Source: RYN-122 sp963761655
GTDB lineage: Bacteria; Actinomycetota; Actinomycetes; Mycobacteriales; SCTD01
Reading direction: 5' to 3'
DNA length: 64,000 bases
NCBI GenBank assembly: GCA_963761655.1
Contig: CAVXHI010000002.1
Location: 186,001-250,000 of the forward strand
Translations under genes and position numbers: made by a program
The notes under the pieces: generated by a model
The model's database searches: none
Seen by the model: only the letters and a program-made list of their open reading frames with translations
What the model was told of the DNA's origin: nothing
In this document: piece by piece, positions 1-8,485 of the stretch
How positions within the stretch are numbered: position 1 is the first letter of the stretch
Layout: every line of letters begins with the position of its first letter

Positions 1-43
1 CCGCGCGGCACGCTGACGGCTCCTTCCAGCACCAGGAGCGCAC

Positions 44-3000
44 GTGACGGCCCTCGACGACCGCCCCACCGCCTCGACCCCCCGCGGCCTCTACACGCCG
101 AAGGACCGCTACGTCCCCGGGGCGCGCCCGGTGCTGCTGACCGGGATCCAGGCGATCGCCCGGATGCTCGTCGAGCAGAACGTCGCCGACGCCCGCGCGG
201 GCAAGCGGACGGCCACCCTGCTGTCGGGCTACCCCGGCTCGCCGATCGGCGGCCTCGACCGCCTCGTCGCCGGCCTGCCGCAGCTCAAGACCGACCACGG
301 CGTGCACCTGGTGCCCGGCATGAACGAGGAGCTCGGCGCCACTGCCGTCTGGGGCAGCCAGCAGGTCCCCGGCGCCTCCACCCACGACGGCGTCATCGGG
401 GTCTGGTACGGCAAGGGCCCCGGCGTCGACCGCGCCGGCGACGCGCTGCGCCACGGCAACACCTACGGCGCCAGCGCGACCGGCGGCGTGCTCGTCCTGG
501 CGGGCGACGACCCGGCCGCGAAGTCCTCCACCGTGCCGTGCACCAGCGAGCGCACCCTCGCCTCCTTCGGCATGCCGGTGCTGACCCCCCGCAACGGCAC
601 CGAGATGATCACGTTCGGCATGTACGGCGTCGCGCTGTCGCGCCTGTCCGGCTGCTTCGTCGGCGTCAAGGTGCTCGCCGACGTCGCCGACGGGCTCTGG
701 ACCGTCGACCAGGACTTCGCCGCGCTCGACGTCGTCGTCCCCGAGGTCGTGCACGAGGGCCGGCCGTGGACCTACCGGCAGCTCGCCATGCGCGACCCGC
801 GGGAGAGCACGATCGCCGAGGCTCAGCTGCTCGGGCCGCGCTGGGCCGCCGTCGAGGCGTTCGGCGAGGCCAACCCGCTCGACGAGATCACCGTCCGCAC
901 GCCCGGCGCCTGGCTCGGGATCATGAGCACCGGCACCGCCTACGACGCCACCCTGCAGGCCCTGCGCGACGTCGGCGTCCCCGACCCCGCTGCGGCCGGC
1001 ATCCGGGTCATGCGCGTCGGCATGCCCTACCCGCTGGGCGCCGCCCTGGTCCGCGAGTTCGCGCAGGGGCTCGAGACCGTCGTGGTCGTGGAGGAGAAGA
1101 CCTCCTTCCTCGAGGCCCAGGTCAAGGACGTCCTCTACGCCGTCACGGGCGCCCCCGCCGTCCACGGCAAGCGTGCCGACGACGGCCGCGTGCTGGTCCC
1201 GGCCGACGGTCAGGTCACCGCCGACCGGCTCGACAGCCCGCTGCGCAAGGTCCTCGGCGGCCGGGTCGAGCTGGCTCCCCGCCCGCCGGCGCCGCGCACC
1301 TACATCCCGCTCGCCGTCGCGCAGCGCACCCCCTACTTCTGCTCCGGCTGCCCGCACAACCGCTCGACCGTCCTGCCCGAGGGCAGCCTCGGCGGCGGCG
1401 GCATCGGCTGCCACACGATGGTCACGGTCTCCGAGCGCCCCGACAGCCAGGTCCTCGGTCTGACGCAGATGGGCGGCGAGGGCACGCAGTGGATCGGCCA
1501 GGCGCCGTTCACCGACGTCCCGCACGTCTTCCAGAACGTCGGCGACGGGACCTTCTTCCACTCCGCGCAGCTGGCCGTCCAGGCGTGTGTCGCGGCCGGC
1601 GTGAACATCACCTACAAACTCCTCTACAACCAGGTCGTCGCCATGACCGGCGCCCAGGACGCGCAGGGCGGCCTGTCCGTGCCGGCGCTCACGCAGAAGC
1701 TGCACGCCGAGCGGGTCACGCAGATCGTCGTCGTCAGCGACGAGCCGAAGAAGCACCGGGTCCGCGACCTCGCTCCCGGCACCACGGTCCGGCACCGCGA
1801 CGAGCTCGACGCCGTGCAGAAGGAGCTCCGCGAGGTCTCCGGCGTCACGGTGATCGTGTACGACCAGCAGTGCGCGAACGAGGCCAGGCGGCTGCGCAAG
1901 CGCGGCAAGCAGGAGGTGCGCACCACGCGCGTCGTCATCGACGAGGCCGTGTGCGAGGGCTGCGGCGACTGCGGCGCGAAGAGCAACTGCCTGTCGGTCC
2001 AGCCGGTCGACACCGAGCTGGGCCGCAAGACCAAGATCGACCAGACGTCGTGCAACACCGACTACTCGTGCCTCGACGGCGACTGCCCCAGCTTCCTCAC
2101 GGTGCAGGTCGCGGCGGGCAAGCCGAAGAAGCGCGTGACGCCGACCGCCCCCGCCATGGCCGAGCCCGTGCTCGCGGCCGGCGCGGACCTGTTCCTCACG
2201 GGCGTCGGCGGCACCGGCATCGTCACGGTGAACCAGCTGCTCGCCACCGCGGCCCTGCGCAGCGACCTCGACACGACCGGCCTGTCCGGCCTGGACCAGG
2301 TCGGCCTGTCGCAGAAGGCCGGCCCGGTGACCAGCCACCTGCGCATCGGCGACCGCGGCCCGGCCAACCGCGTGGGCCGCGGCACCGCCGGCGTCCTGCT
2401 CGCCTTCGACCTGCTCGTGGCGGCCGACCCGAAGAACCTCGCCCTGGTCAGCCCGGCGAGCACCGTCGCCGTCGTCAGCACGTCCGAGACGCCGACCGGC
2501 ACCCAGGTCGCCGACGTCCACGCGGCGCAGACCGACACCCCCGGCCTGCTCGCCCGGGTCACCTCGTGCGTGGCGTCGGTGTTCAGCATGGACGCGCTCG
2601 GCGTGTCCGAGTCCCTGTTCGGCTCCACCGCCCCGGCCAACCTGCTGCTCGTCGGGGCCGCCTACCAGCTCGGCGTGCTGCCGTTCTCCGCGCAGGCGAT
2701 CGAGGAGGCCATCGAGCTCAACGGGGTCGCGATCGCCGCGAACACGGCCGCCTTCCGCTGGGGCCGGGTCGCGGTGGCCGACCCGACGGCGTTCGCCGAG
2801 GCGGTGACCCCCGGGTCGACCGCGGCGGCCCGGACGTACGCCCTGGGCGCCAGCCCGCTGCAGGGGGAGACCCGCCGGCTCGTCGAGGTCCGGGCCCAGC
2901 TTCTGCTGGACCACTCCGGCCCGAAGGCGGCCCGCCGCTACGTCGCCGTCGTCGAGCGGGCCTGGGCTGCGGAGCAGCGCCTCGGCCTCGGCACGGCCTA

Positions 3001-3472
3001 CTCCGAGGCCGTCGCCCGTGGCGTCGCGCACCTCGCGGCGTACAAGGACGAGTACGAGGTGGCCCGGCTGCTGACCCGTCCGGAGCTGCTCGCCGAGGTG
3101 CAGGCCCAGGTGCCCGGCGCCACCGACGTGAAGTTCAACCTCCACCCGCCCGTGCTCAAGTCCATGGGCATGAACAGCAAGATCAAGCTGGGGCAGTGGA
3201 GCGTCCCGGTCATGCGCACCCTGGCCAAGGGCAAGGTCCTGCGCGGGACGAGGCTCGACCCGTTCGGCGGGGCGCACGTGCGCGTCGTCGAGCGCGAGCT
3301 GCTCGCGTCGCACACCGCCATGGTCGAGTCCCTGACCGCGGGCCTGTCGGCAGAGACGTACGCGACCGCGACGACGGCGGCGTCGGCGTCCGAGCAGGTG
3401 CGCGGGTACGAGGACGTGAAGCTCGGCAACGTCGCGCGCTACCGCGACACGCTGACGGCGCTCGGGCTCTAG
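44..3472 (+). CDS. Fused indolepyruvate ferredoxin oxidoreductase (IorA-IorB type)
   Basis: A 1142-residue protein. By family it would oxidatively decarboxylate aryl pyruvates, or other 2-oxoacids, to the acyl-CoA with ferredoxin as acceptor in the cytoplasm. The first ~400 residues resemble the thiamine-diphosphate pyrimidine and transketolase-like domains of the alpha subunit. The CSGCPHN motif typical of this family starts near residue 433. A ferredoxin-like segment with two cysteine clusters follows (CEGCGDCGAKSNC near 637 and CNTDYSCLDGDC near 670). The C-terminal third (GVGGTGIVTVNQLLA onward) matches the gamma/beta subunit. The single-chain fusion is the usual form in actinobacteria. 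The GTG start has an AGGAG motif a few bases upstream. The true 2-oxoacid is not readable from sequence. The neighbouring acyl-CoA dehydrogenase suggests amino-acid or branched-chain acid breakdown (inference). Confidence 0.93.
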   Translation: MTALDDRPTASTPRGLYTPKDRYVPGARPVLLTGIQAIARMLVEQNVADARAGKRTATLLSGYPGSPIGGLDRLVAGLPQLKTDHGVHLVPGMNEELGATAVWGSQQVPGASTHDGVIGVWYGKGPGVDRAGDALRHGNTYGASATGGVLVLAGDDPAAKSSTVPCTSERTLASFGMPVLTPRNGTEMITFGMYGVALSRLSGCFVGVKVLADVADGLWTVDQDFAALDVVVPEVVHEGRPWTYRQLAMRDPRESTIAEAQLLGPRWAAVEAFGEANPLDEITVRTPGAWLGIMSTGTAYDATLQALRDVGVPDPAAAGIRVMRVGMPYPLGAALVREFAQGLETVVVVEEKTSFLEAQVKDVLYAVTGAPAVHGKRADDGRVLVPADGQVTADRLDSPLRKVLGGRVELAPRPPAPRTYIPLAVAQRTPYFCSGCPHNRSTVLPEGSLGGGGIGCHTMVTVSERPDSQVLGLTQMGGEGTQWIGQAPFTDVPHVFQNVGDGTFFHSAQLAVQACVAAGVNITYKLLYNQVVAMTGAQDAQGGLSVPALTQKLHAERVTQIVVVSDEPKKHRVRDLAPGTTVRHRDELDAVQKELREVSGVTVIVYDQQCANEARRLRKRGKQEVRTTRVVIDEAVCEGCGDCGAKSNCLSVQPVDTELGRKTKIDQTSCNTDYSCLDGDCPSFLTVQVAAGKPKKRVTPTAPAMAEPVLAAGADLFLTGVGGTGIVTVNQLLATAALRSDLDTTGLSGLDQVGLSQKAGPVTSHLRIGDRGPANRVGRGTAGVLLAFDLLVAADPKNLALVSPASTVAVVSTSETPTGTQVADVHAAQTDTPGLLARVTSCVASVFSMDALGVSESLFGSTAPANLLLVGAAYQLGVLPFSAQAIEEAIELNGVAIAANTAAFRWGRVAVADPTAFAEAVTPGSTAAARTYALGASPLQGETRRLVEVRAQLLLDHSGPKAARRYVAVVERAWAAEQRLGLGTAYSEAVARGVAHLAAYKDEYEVARLLTRPELLAEVQAQVPGATDVKFNLHPPVLKSMGMNSKIKLGQWSVPVMRTLAKGKVLRGTRLDPFGGAHVRVVERELLASHTAMVESLTAGLSAETYATATTAASASEQVRGYEDVKLGNVARYRDTLTALGL

Positions 3473-3760
3473 CCGCCCGGCGCGCCGGAAGCCGCTGGAC
3501 AGCCCGGCCTACCCTGAGGGCGGCACCGGGTCAGCAGCCGGGCGGCGTACGCCGTCGCGGGTCCTGCACGTCGTCCCGGAGCCTGCCCTGTACAGGCACG
3601 CGTCTCCGGAACGCTCGCGGGTGCGACTCCCGCAGGCCGACCGGAGCACGGGTCCCCGGTCCGGGCGGCAGCAGCGCCGGGTCCGCCCGGCGCTCCCCGT
3701 CCCGGCCGTCCGTGCTCCGGCCGGCCGCCCAGGGCACGACCACGAGCGGAGGGGCAGGGC

Positions 3761-4408
3761 GTGCGGATCGTCGTGCAGGAGTGGGAGCGGGTGCTGCTCT
3801 ACCGGGACGGCCGCTTCGTGGAGGAGCTCGGCGCGGGGGCGCACCGCCGTCGACGGTCCAGGACGCAGCGCGTGCGGACCGACCTGCGCCCCGGCCTGGT
3901 CACCGTGGCCGGTCAGGAGGTGCTGACCGCCGACGGGCTGTCGGTCAAGACCAGCCTGCTCGCGCGGGTGCGCACCGCCGATGCCCGCACCGCGCACGAG
4001 GTCGCCGACGACGGCGGCGGTCTGTTGTACGCCGCCCTGCAGGTGGCCCTGCGCGACGTCGTCGGGCGGCGCACCCTCGACGTGCTGCTGGCCGAGCGGG
4101 GCGCCGTCGGGTCGGAGGTCGCGGCCGCGGTGGCGGACGAGGCCGCTGCCCTCGGTCTCGCACTGGACGCCGTCGACCTCCGTGACGTCGTCGTCCCCGC
4201 CGAGCTCCGGCGGGCGGCTGCCGACGTGGCCGTGGCCCGGGCGCAGGCGGCGTCGTCGCTGGAGCGTGCGCGGTCGGAGGTCGCTGCGGTCCGGGCGCTG
4301 GCGAACGCCGCGAAGCTGGTGGCGGGCGACCCCGCGCTGCTGCACCTGCGCACCCTGCAGGCGGTCGAGGCGGGCGGCGCGACGGTGGTCCTGCACAGCG
4401 GCAGTTGA
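3761..4408 (+). CDS. SPFH/band 7 domain protein
   Basis: A 215-residue protein that reads as a short SPFH (stomatin/prohibitin-like) domain: an N-terminal strand region (VVQEWERVLLYRDGRFVEEL), LTADGLSVKTSLLARVRTAD in the middle, then VALRDVVGRRTLDVLL and an Ala/Arg-rich helix. There is no convincing N-terminal membrane helix, which full stomatins have, so it may be soluble or bind membranes peripherally. The GTG start follows GGAGGGGC at a good ribosome-binding distance. A strong hairpin just downstream separates it from the acyl-CoA dehydrogenase, so it is probably a single-gene unit. Its role is unknown. Family members usually scaffold membrane domains or work with a protease partner, and none is seen here. 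Confidence 0.8.
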   Translation: MRIVVQEWERVLLYRDGRFVEELGAGAHRRRRSRTQRVRTDLRPGLVTVAGQEVLTADGLSVKTSLLARVRTADARTAHEVADDGGGLLYAALQVALRDVVGRRTLDVLLAERGAVGSEVAAAVADEAAALGLALDAVDLRDVVVPAELRRAAADVAVARAQAASSLERARSEVAAVRALANAAKLVAGDPALLHLRTLQAVEAGGATVVLHSGS

Positions 4409-4413
4409 CCCGT

Positions 4414-4452
4414 ACAGGTGCACACACCCGAGGCCTCGGTGTGTGCACCTGT
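4414..4452. terminator. Long perfect hairpin after the SPFH gene
   Basis: Two 14-base arms (ACAGGTGCACACAC and its exact complement) flank an 11-base centre. Ten of those bases are themselves the palindrome CGAGGCCTCG, so the structure is one hairpin with a single bulged C. It begins 5 bases after the SPFH stop codon. There is no T run, as is usual in GC-rich actinobacteria. A terminator is most likely. A dyad operator for the downstream gene is the alternative. Confidence 0.7.
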
Positions 4453-4511
4453 CCCGTCGCGGGAGGACCTGCCGCGTGGGAGCCTGGGGTCCCCGAACGA
4501 GGAGCTCTGCC

Positions 4512-5663
4512 GTGCCCGTGTCCCGCCTGCTGCCCACGCCCGAGGCCGCCGACCTGATCGACCTGGTCCGCGAGATCTCCGACGCCGAGCTGCTGCCGAT
4601 CGCGGCGACGCACGAGCGCGAGGAGCGCTTCCCGCGGGAGGTGTTCCGCACCCTGGGCAAGGCCGGGATCCTGGGGCTCGCCTACCCGGAGGAGCAGGGG
4701 GGCGGCGGCCAGCCGTACGAGGTGTGGCTGCAGGTGCTCGAGGAGATCGGGGCCCGCTGGGCGTCGGTCGCCGTCGGGGTGAGCGTCCACGCCCTGACCT
4801 GCTTCCCGCTGGCCGAGTACGGCACGACGGAGCAGCAGGAGCGCTGGCTGCCCGACATGCTGGGCGGCGAGCTGCTCGGGGCGTACTGCCTGTCCGAGCC
4901 CGACGCCGGCAGCGACCCCGGCGCGATGCGGACCCGGGCGGTCCGTGACGGCGGGCAGTTCGTCGTCGACGGCGTCAAGGCGTGGGTCACGCACGGCGGG
5001 CACGCCGACTTCTACACCTCCATGCTCCGCACCAGCGACAGCGAGCGCGGGGGCATCAGCTGCCTGCTCGTCCCCGGCGACACGTCGGGCCTCACGGCGG
5101 ACAAGCCGGAGGACAAGATGGGCCTGACCGGCAGCGCCACCGCCACCATGCGGTTCGACGGGGCTCGGGTGGACGCGGACCGCCTGCTCGGTGCGGAGGG
5201 TCAGGGCCTCGCGATCGCCCTCGCCGCGCTGGACGCCGGACGGCTGGGCATCGCGGCCGTCGCCGTCGGGCTCGCGCAGTCGGCGCTGGACCAGGCCGTC
5301 GCGTACGCGAAGGAGCGCCGGACCTTCGGCAAGGCGATCATCGACCACCAGGGGCTCGGCTTCGTGCTGGCCGACATGGAGGCCGCGATCGTGTCCGCCC
5401 GCGCCGCCTACCTCGACGCCGCGCGCCGCAAGGACCTCGGCATGCCGTACGCGCGGGAGGCCAGCGTCGCGAAGCTCGTCGCGACCGACGCCGCCATGAA
5501 GGTCACCACCGACGCCGTGCAGGTGCTCGGCGGGTACGGCTACACCCGCGACTTCCCCGTCGAGCGCTTCATGCGCGAGGCGAAGGTCATGCAGATCTTC
5601 GAGGGCACCAACCAGATCCAGCGGCTCGTCATCAGCCGGCACCTGGCGAAGGCCTCCCGCTAG
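4512..5663 (+). CDS. Acyl-CoA dehydrogenase
   Basis: A 383-residue flavoprotein of the acyl-CoA dehydrogenase family. It introduces the alpha-beta double bond into an acyl-CoA and passes electrons to ETF. The N-terminal helical domain is followed by the substrate/FAD signature GAYCLSEPDAGSD (about residues 123-135). The C-terminal signature MQIFEGTNQIQR holds the expected catalytic glutamate at residue 364, and ERRTFGKAI and QVLGGYGYTRDFPVER are also present. The length is typical. The GTG at 4512 was chosen because GAGGAG lies about 8 bases upstream; a second GTG two codons on is possible. The last bases overlap the stop of the convergent TetR gene. Chain-length specificity cannot be read. 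Confidence 0.93.
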   Translation: MPVSRLLPTPEAADLIDLVREISDAELLPIAATHEREERFPREVFRTLGKAGILGLAYPEEQGGGGQPYEVWLQVLEEIGARWASVAVGVSVHALTCFPLAEYGTTEQQERWLPDMLGGELLGAYCLSEPDAGSDPGAMRTRAVRDGGQFVVDGVKAWVTHGGHADFYTSMLRTSDSERGGISCLLVPGDTSGLTADKPEDKMGLTGSATATMRFDGARVDADRLLGAEGQGLAIALAALDAGRLGIAAVAVGLAQSALDQAVAYAKERRTFGKAIIDHQGLGFVLADMEAAIVSARAAYLDAARRKDLGMPYAREASVAKLVATDAAMKVTTDAVQVLGGYGYTRDFPVERFMREAKVMQIFEGTNQIQRLVISRHLAKASR

Positions 5664-6253
5664 GGGGCCAGGCCCCGCACGAGGGCGTCGACCAGCACGT
5701 CCCAGTGCCCGCCGTCGTCGTCCTCGGGCAGGGCGGCGGCGGCCTCCTGCAGGCGCGGGTGCGCCGCGTAGAGGGCGTCGGCGGGCGTCGCGTCCGCGGG
5801 GCGCTGCGCCTCGTCGACGGCGGCGCCCAGCACCGCCAGCGACACCGCGCGCACCGCCTGGGTCGCCCGCCGGGGGGAGAACCCCCCGCGGGCGAACGCG
5901 TCCAGGCCCCGCTCGGTCAGCACCAGGGCGGCGGGGGTCTCGGCCGGACGCCGGGCCAGGACGAGGAACGCGCCGGGGTGGGCCTGCGCCAGGGTGCGCA
6001 GGCTGGCTGCGAGCTGCCGGACCCAGTCCTGCCAGTCGAGCGACCCGACCGGCACCGCGACCTCGTCGAACAGCTGCTCGACGACGCCGTCGAGGATCGC
6101 GTCCTTGTTCGCCACGTGGTTGTAGAGGGACGTCGGGTGGACGTCGAGGTCGTCGGCCAACCGGCGCACGGTCAGCGCCTCGGGGCCGTCGCGGTCGGCC
6201 AGTGCGACGGCGGCGGCCAGGACCCTGGCGCGGGTGAGCGGGGTGCGGGTCAC
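5660..6253 (-). CDS. TetR-family repressor
   Basis: A 197-residue regulator with an N-terminal helix-turn-helix (LTVRRLADDLDVHPTSLYNHVANKDAIL, about residues 27-54) and a ligand domain resembling the TetR class C-terminal fold. It is divergent from the serine hydrolase at 6331, and a 28-base dyad lies between them, so it most likely represses itself and that hydrolase. It is convergent with the acyl-CoA dehydrogenase, their stop codons overlapping. The inducer is unknown. Confidence 0.9.
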   Translation of the reverse strand: MTRTPLTRARVLAAAVALADRDGPEALTVRRLADDLDVHPTSLYNHVANKDAILDGVVEQLFDEVAVPVGSLDWQDWVRQLAASLRTLAQAHPGAFLVLARRPAETPAALVLTERGLDAFARGGFSPRRATQAVRAVSLAVLGAAVDEAQRPADATPADALYAAHPRLQEAAAALPEDDDGGHWDVLVDALVRGLAP

Positions 6254-6280
6254 GACTCCTCCTTGACGTGCGGCGACCTT

Positions 6281-6308
6281 ACCTACACAGTAGGCCTACA
6301 TAGTAGGT
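6281..6308. promoter_or_regulatory. Probable TetR operator (dyad)
   Basis: A 28-base imperfect palindrome: ACCTAC, three bases, GTAGGCCTAC, three bases, GTAGGT. The centre is perfectly symmetrical and the two halves each also read CTACAnAGTAG. It lies in the 77-base gap between divergent genes, the classic place for a TetR operator. A TTGACG hexamer at 6263 could be part of the hydrolase promoter. Confidence 0.7.
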
Positions 6309-6330
6309 ACGCCGTCTCGAGGGGGAGCAC

Positions 6331-7713
6331 ATGAGCACGCTGCAGGAGTTCGTGCAGGACAAGGCCGCCGAGCTGGGGGTGCCCGGTGTCGCCGCGGGCG
6401 TGCTCGTCGACGGTCAGGAGCACACGGCGTTCGCCGGCGTCACGAGCGTCGAGAACCCGCTCGACGTCGACGCCTCGACGCTCTTCCAGTTCGGCTCGAC
6501 CGGCAAGACCTACACCGCGACCGCCGTGCTGCGGCTCGTCGACCAGGGCGTGCTCGACCTGGACGCACCCGTGCGGACCTACCTGCCGGAGCTGCACCTC
6601 AAGGACGAGCACGCCGCGGAGAACGTGACCGTGCTGCAGCTGCTCAACCACACGGCCGGCTGGTCCGGCGACGCGATCGTCGACTTCGGCGACGGCGACG
6701 ACGCCCTCGCCCGGTACGTCGAGATGATGGCCGACCTCGACCAGGTCTCCCCGCTCGGCAGCACCGTCAGCTACAACAACGCCTCCCTGTCGCTCGCCGG
6801 GCACGTCATCGCCCGGGTCACCGGCGGGACCTACGAGGCCGCGGTGCAGGAGCTGCTGCTCGACCCGCTCGGCATGTCGATGACGTTCTTCCGGCCCGCC
6901 GACATCATCTCGCGCCGCTTCGCCGTGGGGCACACGCAGCACGACGACGGCCGGGTGACGGTGGCCCGCCCGTGGGCGATGCCGCGCAGCGCCGGCCCCG
7001 CGGGCGGCATGTCGGCCACCCTGGCCGACCAGCTGACCTGGGCGCGCTTCCACCTCGGCGACGGCACCGCCGCCGACGGCACGCGGCTGCTGCCGCAGGA
7101 GCTCCTGCAGCGCATGCAGCGGGCGACCGTCGAGACGCCGGGGAGCGCGCTCGGCGACGCCGTCGGCATCTCCTGGCTGCTGACCGACATGGACGGGACG
7201 CTCCGGGTCGGGCACGGCGGCACGACCAACGGCCAGCACAGCGACTTCCACCTGGTGCCGAGCCGCGGGTTCGCGGTCACCTGCATGACGAACTGCGGCC
7301 CCAACGGACCTGCTTTGAACCACGCGGTGAGCGCGTGGGCGATGGAGCACTTCCTCGGCCTGACCACGAAGGAGCTCGTCGCGACACCGCGTGCCGAGAG
7401 CGACCTCGCCGAGTTCACCGGCGACTACGAGACGGTGGCCGTCGGGGTCGTCATCCGCAGCCGCGAGGGCGGGCTCGAGGTGGTCGCGGAGATGAAGCCG
7501 GAGACCCGGGCCCAGCTGTCCGAGGCGGGGGAGGACACCGACGTCGACAGCCCGCCGATCCGGATCGGCCTCGTCGAGGGCGGCGACCAGTACGTCGTCA
7601 CCGAGGGTCCGGCCAAGGGCATGCGCGGCTACTTCACCCGCGACGACGCCGGACGGGTGGCCGGCATCCACCTCGGCGGCCGGCTGGCCGAGCGGCTGCC
7701 CGCGCGGGTCTGA
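6331..7713 (+). CDS. Beta-lactamase-fold serine hydrolase (class C/D-aminopeptidase-like)
   Basis: A 460-residue hydrolase of the beta-lactamase/penicillin-binding fold. All three active-site motifs are present: SxxK as STGK (Ser56, Lys59), YxN as YNN (Tyr148) and HxG as HGG (His295). A smaller C-terminal domain (about 360-460) follows. There is no signal peptide, so a cytoplasmic esterase, D-aminopeptidase or amide hydrolase is more likely than a secreted beta-lactamase. The ATG follows GAGGGGGAG. The divergent TetR and dyad suggest substrate-induced expression. It is related to the serine hydrolase at 17721, with the same architecture and very similar length. A 12-bp hairpin ends the transcript. 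Confidence 0.88.
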   Translation: MSTLQEFVQDKAAELGVPGVAAGVLVDGQEHTAFAGVTSVENPLDVDASTLFQFGSTGKTYTATAVLRLVDQGVLDLDAPVRTYLPELHLKDEHAAENVTVLQLLNHTAGWSGDAIVDFGDGDDALARYVEMMADLDQVSPLGSTVSYNNASLSLAGHVIARVTGGTYEAAVQELLLDPLGMSMTFFRPADIISRRFAVGHTQHDDGRVTVARPWAMPRSAGPAGGMSATLADQLTWARFHLGDGTAADGTRLLPQELLQRMQRATVETPGSALGDAVGISWLLTDMDGTLRVGHGGTTNGQHSDFHLVPSRGFAVTCMTNCGPNGPALNHAVSAWAMEHFLGLTTKELVATPRAESDLAEFTGDYETVAVGVVIRSREGGLEVVAEMKPETRAQLSEAGEDTDVDSPPIRIGLVEGGDQYVVTEGPAKGMRGYFTRDDAGRVAGIHLGGRLAERLPARV

Positions 7714-7719
7714 CGTCTG

Positions 7720-7760
7720 CCGCGTCGTCGGAGCCGGTCTCGTCCGGCCCGACGACGCGG
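7720..7760. terminator. Hairpin terminator after the serine hydrolase
   Basis: Perfect 12-base arms (CCGCGTCGTCGG and complement) enclose a second 5-bp stem (GCCGG/CCGGC) with a 6-base loop. The two stems are separated by one bulged A. It starts 6 bases after the stop codon and lies well before the next start. Confidence 0.75.
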
Positions 7761-7809
7761 TGGGCACCAGGTGGGCGGTCCGGCCGACGCGGAGGTGCCC
7801 CGCTCCTGT

Positions 7810-7826
7810 TGTGATAGCCGTTCACA
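7810..7826. promoter_or_regulatory. Possible operator upstream of TetR/SBP operon
   Basis: The inverted repeat TGTGA-N7-TCACA lies 15 bases before the GTG of the TetR gene at 7841, overlapping the likely 5' end of the transcript. A TetR autoregulatory site would fit. The arms are only 5 bases, so chance is possible. Confidence 0.35.
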
Positions 7827-7840
7827 CATCGGGAGGCGTC

Positions 7841-8485
7841 GTGACAGCGGTTCGGCAGCGGGGGGCGGGCACTCCGCCCGTGGAGCACATCGTGCAGGCG
7901 GCGCTCGGCATCGTGGACGCGGACGGACTGGTCGCCCTGACCACGGTCCGGCTGGCCGCCGAGCTCGGGATCCACCAGTCGGTGATCTACCGGCGGGTGA
8001 GCAGCCGCGACGCCCTGCTGGGGCTCGTGGTCGACGCGGTCATGCGCGAGGTGGACGAGCCGGTGGCGGACCGGGACGACTGGCGGGCCTGGCTGAGCGG
8101 CTGCGCCCTGGAGCTGCACCGGGCCTGGCTGCGCCACCCGCACGCCGCACCGCTGCTGCGCCACGGCGGGGCCCACGCCGGCATCGCCCGGGTCGCGGAC
8201 GGTGTCCTCGACGTCCTGCTCCGGGCCTCCTCCCGGCCGCAGGACCTGTGGGCTGCCTCGCAGGCCTACCTGGGCTACGTGCTCGGGACGGTCGCCCTCA
8301 CCGCCGCGCCGGCTCCGGCCGGACCCGTCGTCGAGCTGACCGAGGAGCAGGCGCGCGAGCACCCGTCGCTGGCCCGCGCGCAGCTGGTCTTCCTGCACGG
8401 CCGACGGCCGGACCCGGAGGCGCAGTTCCTCGCCGGTCTCGCCGTCGTGCTCGACGGCCTCGCGTCCCTGCTGGACACCCCGTGA
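7841..8485 (+). CDS. TetR-family regulator
   Basis: A 214-residue protein whose N-terminal helix-turn-helix reads ALTTVRLAAELGIHQSVIYRRVSSRDALL. The C-terminal domain resembles the TetR tetracycline-repressor class. The GTG at 7841 was preferred over an in-frame start 81 bases upstream because GGGAGG sits directly before it and the extension is arginine-rich non-homologous sequence. Its stop codon overlaps the start of the substrate-binding lipoprotein gene by 4 bases (GTGA), so the two are translationally coupled. It is therefore likely a ligand-responsive regulator of that binding protein. Confidence 0.88.
   Translation: MTAVRQRGAGTPPVEHIVQAALGIVDADGLVALTTVRLAAELGIHQSVIYRRVSSRDALLGLVVDAVMREVDEPVADRDDWRAWLSGCALELHRAWLRHPHAAPLLRHGGAHAGIARVADGVLDVLLRASSRPQDLWAASQAYLGYVLGTVALTAAPAPAGPVVELTEEQAREHPSLARAQLVFLHGRRPDPEAQFLAGLAVVLDGLASLLDTP

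Noticed and set aside
3617..3633. GCGGGTGCGACTCCCGC looks like a tRNA T-arm upstream of the SPFH gene, with an AGGCCG that could pair with CGGCCT about 120 bases upstream
   Set aside because: The loop has G at the second T-loop position, no D-arm, anticodon arm or 7-bp acceptor fits within 70-95 bases, and no CCA-compatible end is seen.
538..4185. Very long open frame overlapping the oxidoreductase gene in another frame
   Set aside because: Arg/Pro/Ala/Gly-dominated shadow translation caused by GC-rich codons; no domain and no ribosome-binding site.
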